NCBI GenBank assembly: GCA_934278995.1
Contig: CAKQWM010000005.1
Location: forward strand, 1 to 64,000
Reading direction: 5' to 3'
Length of the DNA stretch: 64,000 nucleotides
From: an uncultured Clostridia bacterium
Lineage (GTDB): Bacteria > Bacillota > Clostridia > Christensenellales > Borkfalkiaceae
Shown here: positions 58,975 through 64,000 of the stretch, one piece after another
How positions within the stretch are numbered: the first letter of the stretch is position 1
Layout: each line of letters opens with the position of its first letter
Position numbers and translations under genes: made by a program
The notes under the pieces: generated by a model
What the model was told of the DNA's origin: nothing
Databases searched by the model: none
What the model saw: the letters and a program-made list of their open reading frames with translations, nothing else

Positions 58975-59002
58975 GTAAGCAGTAAATCACACGGAGGCTG
59001 AA

Positions 59003-60079
59003 ATGTCAATAGCGAAAAAAATCATTAAAATAGTTCTTTCGGTTATATTGTGCCTGATACTTGTCGTTGTAATATACGTTGCTTATTATCTTTTGAGTTA
59101 TAAAAGGATAGAAGATAATCTTTCCATTACGCCCGAAAATAACCGGACGATGAAAGTTGAAACGAAAAAACCATATAAAGCCGTATCGTATAATACCGGT
59201 TTCGGCGCTTATACCAAAGATTTCGGCTTCTTTATGGACGGCGGTACGGAAGGCAGGGCTTGGTCGAAAGAATCGGTAAATAATACCGTTAACGGTATTA
59301 TAGCCCTACTTTTGAAAAATAACGCCGATATAAATTTTTTACAGGAAGTTGACGTAAAAGCCACCAGAAGTTATAACGTAAATCAACTTGAAATGTATAA
59401 AACGGCGTTTAAGGAGTATTCGAGCGTTTACGCCGAAAACTATAACAGCCCGTATCTTATCTATCCTTTTCACAGTCCTTTAGGTTCGGCAAAGGCGGGT
59501 ATTCTGACGCTTTCAAAATTTAATATTACAACCGCTTTAAGAAGAAGTTTGCCGGTAGAATCGGGCTTCGGAAAGTATATGGATCTGGATCGCTGTTACA
59601 CGATAACGACCGCTCCCGTGGCAAACGGAAAAACTTTATACGTATATAACGTTCATTTATCCGCATATACTTCCGACGGCAAAATTGCCGACGAGCAGTT
59701 TAAAAACCTTGTTGCGGACATGAAATCCAAATATGACGGCGGCGATTACGTAATTTGCGCCGGGGATTTCAATAAAGACGTTTTGGGTAACAGTTCCGAA
59801 GTTTTCGGCGTTGACGGAGAAAAATACACCTGGGCGCAACCCATTAAGGAAGAATTTCTTTTAAACACGGGGCTGTCGCTGAAAAAACCGTTCGATCCGA
59901 AAAAGCCCGTTCCCACTTGCCGTAACGCAGACGGACCGTATAACGAAAAACAATTCGTGGTATCGATAGACAGTTTTATAGTTTCGGATAACGTTACAGT
60001 GTCTTATTGTAACGTAATAGATACCGGATTTGAATTTTCCGACCACAACCCCGTAGAAATGTCGTTCACGCTCGATTGA
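59003..60079 (+). CDS. Membrane-anchored endonuclease/exonuclease/phosphatase family protein
   Basis: 358 residues. An N-terminal transmembrane anchor (about 8-30) is followed by an EEP-fold domain with the metal ligand in FLQEVD, the catalytic ICAGDFNKD and the terminal FSDHNPV. The active site faces outside the cell, so the substrate is more likely a phosphodiester in lipid, sugar phosphate or extracellular DNA than genomic DNA. GGAGG ribosome site. It has its own promoter. Confidence 0.85.
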   Translation: MSIAKKIIKIVLSVILCLILVVVIYVAYYLLSYKRIEDNLSITPENNRTMKVETKKPYKAVSYNTGFGAYTKDFGFFMDGGTEGRAWSKESVNNTVNGIIALLLKNNADINFLQEVDVKATRSYNVNQLEMYKTAFKEYSSVYAENYNSPYLIYPFHSPLGSAKAGILTLSKFNITTALRRSLPVESGFGKYMDLDRCYTITTAPVANGKTLYVYNVHLSAYTSDGKIADEQFKNLVADMKSKYDGGDYVICAGDFNKDVLGNSSEVFGVDGEKYTWAQPIKEEFLLNTGLSLKKPFDPKKPVPTCRNADGPYNEKQFVVSIDSFIVSDNVTVSYCNVIDTGFEFSDHNPVEMSFTLD

Positions 60080-60231
60080 CGCGATTTTTTAGTAGCGTAA
60101 ACATAAACGTACGGACGGGCGATAATTCCTTAAAAACGCTTTGCGCCGTATTTTACGAACGTTGAAAATCATACTGATGGCGTCCGACGATTTATATTAA
60201 GTATAATATAACGGGACGCTAAGGAGAAAAA

Positions 60232-60729
60232 ATGAAACAAATCGAATATTTGATAAAAAGGTATAACAAAAGGATTAAATATACTAAAACCGGAGTTATT
60301 TGTTTACTGGTTTTTTTACCGATATACGTAGTAACCGGGCTTATCCTTAACAAAACGCTCGATTCAAAAACGACGCTTGGGCTAATGTTGTTTATTATTT
60401 TACCCGTTCTTTCCTTCGTTTATTGCTCGATGGCAAAAGCGCACGTCAAAAAACTTGAAACGTTAAACGCGGAAACGGTCAAAAACGACGAATTGTTCGT
60501 CTTGAAAGACCTATATAAATTCAATTTGAAATATACTTTGATTTCGTTTGCAATATCGATTGCGTTTTTTCTTACGGCGTATCTTATCCTGCTTGTCATA
60601 CGTCCCGGAATCGCCGCAATTGTGCGGTATATGTTGCCCTTCATTTTAATCGCGGGAATTTTTGCCGTAGTAAGTATATCAATTAAATATAAAATAAAAT
60701 TTAAGACTATTGAAGAAGTCGAGGATTAG
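60232..60729 (+). CDS. Small four-helix membrane protein of unknown function
   Basis: 165 residues with two pairs of transmembrane helices (about 20-42, 48-68 and 100-124, 128-150), each pair separated by a charged cytosolic loop; the C-terminus is charged (KFKTIEEVED). AAGGAG ribosome site. No family recognised. It is bordered by a terminator-like palindrome downstream. Confidence 0.65.
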   Translation: MKQIEYLIKRYNKRIKYTKTGVICLLVFLPIYVVTGLILNKTLDSKTTLGLMLFIILPVLSFVYCSMAKAHVKKLETLNAETVKNDELFVLKDLYKFNLKYTLISFAISIAFFLTAYLILLVIRPGIAAIVRYMLPFILIAGIFAVVSISIKYKIKFKTIEEVED

Positions 60730-60751
60730 TTTTCATCAAAAATCGGGATTA

Positions 60752-60792
60752 AAAAGGGGGTTGTTTTGCATACTTGCGCAAAACAACCCTTA
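60752..60792. terminator. Bidirectional terminator between convergent genes
   Basis: GGGTTGTTTTGC (60758-60769) / GCAAAACAACCC (60778-60789). On the minus strand it is followed by CCTTTTT, so it ends the esterase gene best; on the plus strand only TTAATT follows. Confidence 0.8.
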
Positions 60793-60870
60793 ATTAAATT
60801 CAACGGTATGACGCCGGTAAATAACGAACGGCAAAAGGAAAAATGTCATTTTTACCGTTAGAAACGAAAA

Positions 60871-61686
60871 TTAAAATTCTTTAAAAAAGTTTGCGCAATC
60901 GGAAATCCATTGCGAATTCTTTTTTAGAAAGGCGGGTTTAGAAGGGTTTACTTCTTCGTCGCAATTAGAAAGCCCGTGCCAACCGTGCGGATACACGTGC
61001 AGTTCAAACGGTACGCCGCAATTTGACAATGCCTCGGCGTATCTCAAAGCGTTAATCGGCGGTACCCCGTCGTCTTCCGCGGTAGTCCACAAAAAGGCGG
61101 GGGAAGTATTCGCCGTAACCATTTTATCAAGGCTTACTTCGGGGATAAGAAGTTTCTTTTCGTCGTCATTATAGCCTTTCAACAAATTGTCAAAGGATGC
61201 CGTGTGCTTATATTCGGGGGAAATAACGGGATAACAAAGCCCCGTCGCCGTAGGTTTGCAATCGACTATTCCCATGTCTTTTTGCGCTTTTAAATAATTT
61301 ACGGAAAGGTTTGCCACAAGGTGTCCGCCTGCAGAAAAACCTACCGCAAATACTTTGTTTTTTTCGACCGCAAGCGCATCGGCGTTTTTCTTTACGTAAT
61401 CCAACGCCGCTGCAAGTTCGTGAAGTTGTTCGGGATATTTAACTCCGTCCGGCGCGCAAAGATAGTTAAGAATAAAAACCTGAAATCCCGCATAAATAAA
61501 ATAACTACCGACGGGTTCGGCTTCTCGTTTACTTACCATCCAGTAGGCTCCGCCGGGGACTATAATAACGGCGGGGCGTTTAAAATCGAGGGAAGGTTGG
61601 TCGGAAGTCGATTCGGTAATATAAGCGGTCAAAGCGCCTCCTTTTACGTTGTATAATTCGTTAAGATTGACGGTGAAAGTTTTCAT
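60871..61686 (-). CDS. Alpha/beta hydrolase, acetyl-esterase/BD-FAE-like
   Basis: 271 residues, no signal peptide, so cytosolic. Oxyanion-hole motif PGGAYWM (44-50), nucleophile GFSAGGH (Ser118), Asp in the TTAEDDGVPP region, and catalytic His in HVYPHGWHGLS. It resembles esterases acting on acetylated xylo-oligosaccharides, suggesting deacetylation of imported plant sugars; the substrate is inference. Single gene with its own promoter. Confidence 0.85.
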   Translation of the reverse strand: MKTFTVNLNELYNVKGGALTAYITESTSDQPSLDFKRPAVIIVPGGAYWMVSKREAEPVGSYFIYAGFQVFILNYLCAPDGVKYPEQLHELAAALDYVKKNADALAVEKNKVFAVGFSAGGHLVANLSVNYLKAQKDMGIVDCKPTATGLCYPVISPEYKHTASFDNLLKGYNDDEKKLLIPEVSLDKMVTANTSPAFLWTTAEDDGVPPINALRYAEALSNCGVPFELHVYPHGWHGLSNCDEEVNPSKPAFLKKNSQWISDCANFFKEF

Positions 61687-61723
61687 AAACGCCTCGTTTT
61701 CATATAATTTATTTTACGCTGAA

Positions 61724-61752
61724 ATTTTAGCACACACGGGATTGAAAAGCAA
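61724..61752 (-). promoter_or_regulatory. Promoter of the esterase gene
   Basis: Minus strand: TTGCTT (61747-61752), 17-base spacer, TAAAAT (61724-61729). Confidence 0.7.
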
Positions 61753-61905
61753 TGAAAAACAATGAGGTAATGCAAAATTTCCTCAACTTAAAGATATAAA
61801 ATATTTTTTGAATATTTTTTTCAAAAATCATTGAATTTTTTGAAAAATGTGATACAATATATCATACTAATACCTTTGTAAAGACTTGGTTTTACCCTTT
61901 ACGTT

Positions 61906-61917
61906 AACATTAATGTT
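61906..61917. promoter_or_regulatory. Palindrome near the DUF4127 promoter
   Basis: AACATTAATGTT, a perfect 12-bp palindrome, 24 bases upstream of the -35 box; a possible operator. A second promoter-like pair (TTGAAT-16-TACAAT) lies further upstream near 61833-61860. Confidence 0.35.
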
Positions 61918-61940
61918 GCGTTAATAAGAGAAAAGAAGGG

Positions 61941-61969
61941 TTGACAATCTATAAACGGTAATTTATAAT
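61941..61969 (+). promoter_or_regulatory. Promoter of the DUF4127-ROK operon
   Basis: TTGACA (61941-61946), 17-base spacer, TATAAT (61964-61969). The leader is very short, 12-15 bases. Confidence 0.8.
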
Positions 61970-61988
61970 AAATTTAAACAGGTAGTTT

Positions 61989-63503
61989 ATGAAAAAAATC
62001 GTATTTCTTCCGCTTGACGAAAGACCATGCAACTACAATTATCCGCAGATGATGCCGAAAGCGGATTATAATCTCGTACTTCCGCCGACGTCGATTATGG
62101 GTGATAAAAAGAAAGCGGGCGACGTAACCGCAATCGGGGAATGGCTTTTACGCGAAGCAAAAGACGCCGATGCCTGCGTCGTATCAATGGATACTCTCAT
62201 ATACGGCGGTATCGTTCCGTCAAGGCTTCATCACGAAACCGTAAGCGAACTTATTAACCGCGCCGACGTCATCAAAAAACTGAGAAAAATCAACCCGAAA
62301 ACCAAGTTGTATCTTTTTCAACTAATAATGCGTTGCCCGAGTTATTCTCTTTCCGACGAGGAACCCGATTATTACGACGAGTGCGGCGCCGAAATTTTTT
62401 TATACGGAAAATACTCTCATCTCGAAAGTGCGGGGCTTCTTACCGAAGAAGACAAAAAAGATTTCGACAGGGTAAAGGCTTTTATTAAACCCGAATATCT
62501 TAACGATTACGTTGAAAGAAGAAATAAAAATCTTTCCGTTCTGATGCGAGATCTCGAGTTTATTAAAGACGGCGTATGCGATTATTTTATCGTCCCTCAG
62601 GACGACTCTGCCGAATACGGTTTTACGGCAATGAACCAGATGACCGTAAGAAGTTATCTTAAAGAGAACGTTCTTCATTTAAAAACCGCAATGTATCCGT
62701 CCGCAGACGACACGGGTTTAACTTTGCTTGCCCGCGCGGTAAACGAACTTTTCGGATACAACCCTAAAATTTACGTCAAATACGCTTCAAAAAAGGCGGA
62801 AACGGTAGTACCGTGGTTCGAAGACAGAATGCTTGACGAAACCGTAAAATATCAAATTCTCGCGGCGGGCGGGACGAGGGTATATTCGCTTCCCGAAGCC
62901 GATATTTTACTTGCGATAAACATGGGTTCGGGAATGTATAATAAGTGTCAGGGAGAATACGCAAAGGCCTACGATATAGAAAGAAACCTCGCCGAATTTA
63001 TAGATTATATAAAATACGCGCTTTCCATCGGCAAAATCGTTGCGGTAGGCGACGTAGCGACCTGTAACGGCGCGGACAAAGAACTTATCGACGTTTTATA
63101 CGCCGCCGATTTACTTCTTAAAATACACGCGTACGCGGGGTGGAATACTTCTTCTAACACCCTCGGTACGGCTATATGCGAGGCGATACTGTACTTTATA
63201 GGCAAGGACGAAAACAATAATAAGAACTTTCTGCTTCACAGATACTACGAAGACTTGGGCTTTATGGATTACGCAAGAGAGTACGTAAGACAAAATCTGT
63301 TATCGACGCTCGGCATTACAGATAATTCTTCCGACGGCAAAGTCGGAAAAGTATCGCGTTTAGCGAGTGAAAAAACAGAGGAATTTATGACTGCAAATTA
63401 TCCGAAACTTGCCGAAAAGGTATTAAGCGTTTACGCCGAAATGCCGTGGAGGCGCACATTCGAAGCCGACGTAAGGCTTAAAACGGTGTATAAAAATGAG
63501 TAA
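61989..63503 (+). CDS. DUF4127 family protein
   Basis: 504 residues, soluble. Starts MKKIVFLPLDERPCNYNYPQ and has SMDTLIYGGIVPSRLHH, PQDDSAEYGF and YAGWNTSSNTLGTAI, the conserved blocks of DUF4127. The family's function is not established; members occur beside sugar kinases and hydrolases in Firmicutes. It overlaps the ROK gene start by 8 bases. Weak ribosome site (AGGT). Confidence 0.88.
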   Translation: MKKIVFLPLDERPCNYNYPQMMPKADYNLVLPPTSIMGDKKKAGDVTAIGEWLLREAKDADACVVSMDTLIYGGIVPSRLHHETVSELINRADVIKKLRKINPKTKLYLFQLIMRCPSYSLSDEEPDYYDECGAEIFLYGKYSHLESAGLLTEEDKKDFDRVKAFIKPEYLNDYVERRNKNLSVLMRDLEFIKDGVCDYFIVPQDDSAEYGFTAMNQMTVRSYLKENVLHLKTAMYPSADDTGLTLLARAVNELFGYNPKIYVKYASKKAETVVPWFEDRMLDETVKYQILAAGGTRVYSLPEADILLAINMGSGMYNKCQGEYAKAYDIERNLAEFIDYIKYALSIGKIVAVGDVATCNGADKELIDVLYAADLLLKIHAYAGWNTSSNTLGTAICEAILYFIGKDENNNKNFLLHRYYEDLGFMDYAREYVRQNLLSTLGITDNSSDGKVGKVSRLASEKTEEFMTANYPKLAEKVLSVYAEMPWRRTFEADVRLKTVYKNE

Positions 63504-64000
63504 AATTGGTATAGATATCGGCGGTACGTCCATAAAAGGCGTGCTTATAAAAGACGGAAAAACGGTAAAAGAATATTCTCGTCCGACTTACGGAAATATA
63601 GGCAGAACGGCTATACAGCAATCCATGTTTGCCGTTATAGACGAACTGTTTTCTTCTGACGTCGAGGCAATCGGCGTATCATCGGCAGGCAACATAAACC
63701 CCGAAACAGGCGTTTGCGTTTACGCAACAGATAACTTGAAAGGTTTTACCGGTTACGAAATAAAAAGAACGATAGAAGAAAAATACGGCGTAAAAACGAT
63801 GGCGGATAACGACGCTATTTGCGCCTTGAAAGCGGAAATGCGCGCATACGACAGTCAGAACGTCGTTATGATAACTTTCGGTACGGGTATAGGATGCGGA
63901 GTTTTATCCGGCGGTAAAATCATACGTGGCAAACGCTATGACGGAGGCAGGCTCGGACACGCCGTATTAGTGCCGAACGGCAGACCGTGCAATTGCGGTA
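63496..64000 (+). CDS. ROK-family sugar kinase (3'-truncated by window edge)
   Basis: 168 residues visible from ATG 63496. The phosphate-binding DIGGTSIKG (7-15), ADNDA with the catalytic Asp, GTGIGCGV, the substrate-binding GGRLGH, and the start of the zinc motif (CNCG) are present. ROK kinases phosphorylate glucose, ManNAc, GlcNAc or similar; the specificity cannot be fixed. Overlaps DUF4127 by 8 bases, so the pair is translationally coupled. Confidence 0.92.
   Translation, partial: MSKIGIDIGGTSIKGVLIKDGKTVKEYSRPTYGNIGRTAIQQSMFAVIDELFSSDVEAIGVSSAGNINPETGVCVYATDNLKGFTGYEIKRTIEEKYGVKTMADNDAICALKAEMRAYDSQNVVMITFGTGIGCGVLSGGKIIRGKRYDGGRLGHAVLVPNGRPCNCG

Overview
The window reads as a chromosome segment of an uncultured Firmicute of the class Clostridia, probably gut-associated. 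The evidence is a Bacillus-type large SRP RNA, T-box leaders before ileS and thrS, a PyrR attenuator, an L20-type leader before infC-rpmI-rplT, ytxC directly before thrS, and the clostridial run ruvC-ruvA-ruvB-queA-tgt-yajC-secD-secF-recJ-rel. A more exact placement cannot be made from the sequence alone. No tRNA, rRNA, CRISPR array or intact insertion sequence was seen.

Positions 1-10,340 look accessory. They hold the end of a type I restriction-modification locus: a 5'-cut hsdM, a KAP-family P-loop NTPase between hsdM and hsdS, and an hsdS cut to 76 codons by a transposase remnant. Next comes a transcription unit with its own strong promoter and a leader with mutually exclusive hairpins. 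It encodes a 1,777-residue fusion protein (several glycosyltransferase-like domains, a kinase-like domain, a methyltransferase and a C-terminal LOG-like domain) overlapping a short nucleotide-sugar dehydrogenase. The unit ends in an array of degenerate ~14-bp repeats. This is the best candidate here for an undescribed system.

Positions 10,340-17,600 concern nucleotides: pyrR-uraA with a PyrR-type attenuator, a purine-type permease behind a leader ORF plus terminator, and pyrG. From 17,600 to 23,900 are a HAD nucleotidase, divergent SRP RNA and T-box-ileS, and two RNA-modification genes. From 24,000 to 34,300 lie envelope proteins, small conserved clostridial genes (TSCPD, DUF4364, HPr-like), nrdR, a calcium-type P-ATPase and ytxC. 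From 34,300 to 40,130 is translation: T-box-thrS, infC with an ATT start, rpmI, rplT, a TrmH-type methylase and yebC.

Positions 40,130-41,040 carry two likely independent small RNAs, one with a CCCCC hairpin loop and an anti-Shine-Dalgarno stretch. The recombination, queuosine, secretion and stringent-response block follows to 56,100, then rpsO-pnp. The last 5 kb holds an EEP-fold hydrolase, a membrane protein, an esterase and a DUF4127-ROK kinase operon cut by the window end.

Four gene-free stretches (about 16.9-17.6, 26.5-26.75, 27.3-27.5 and 44.3-44.8 kb) are built from the same dispersed modules, many of them small hairpins joined by an AATTCAC linker.
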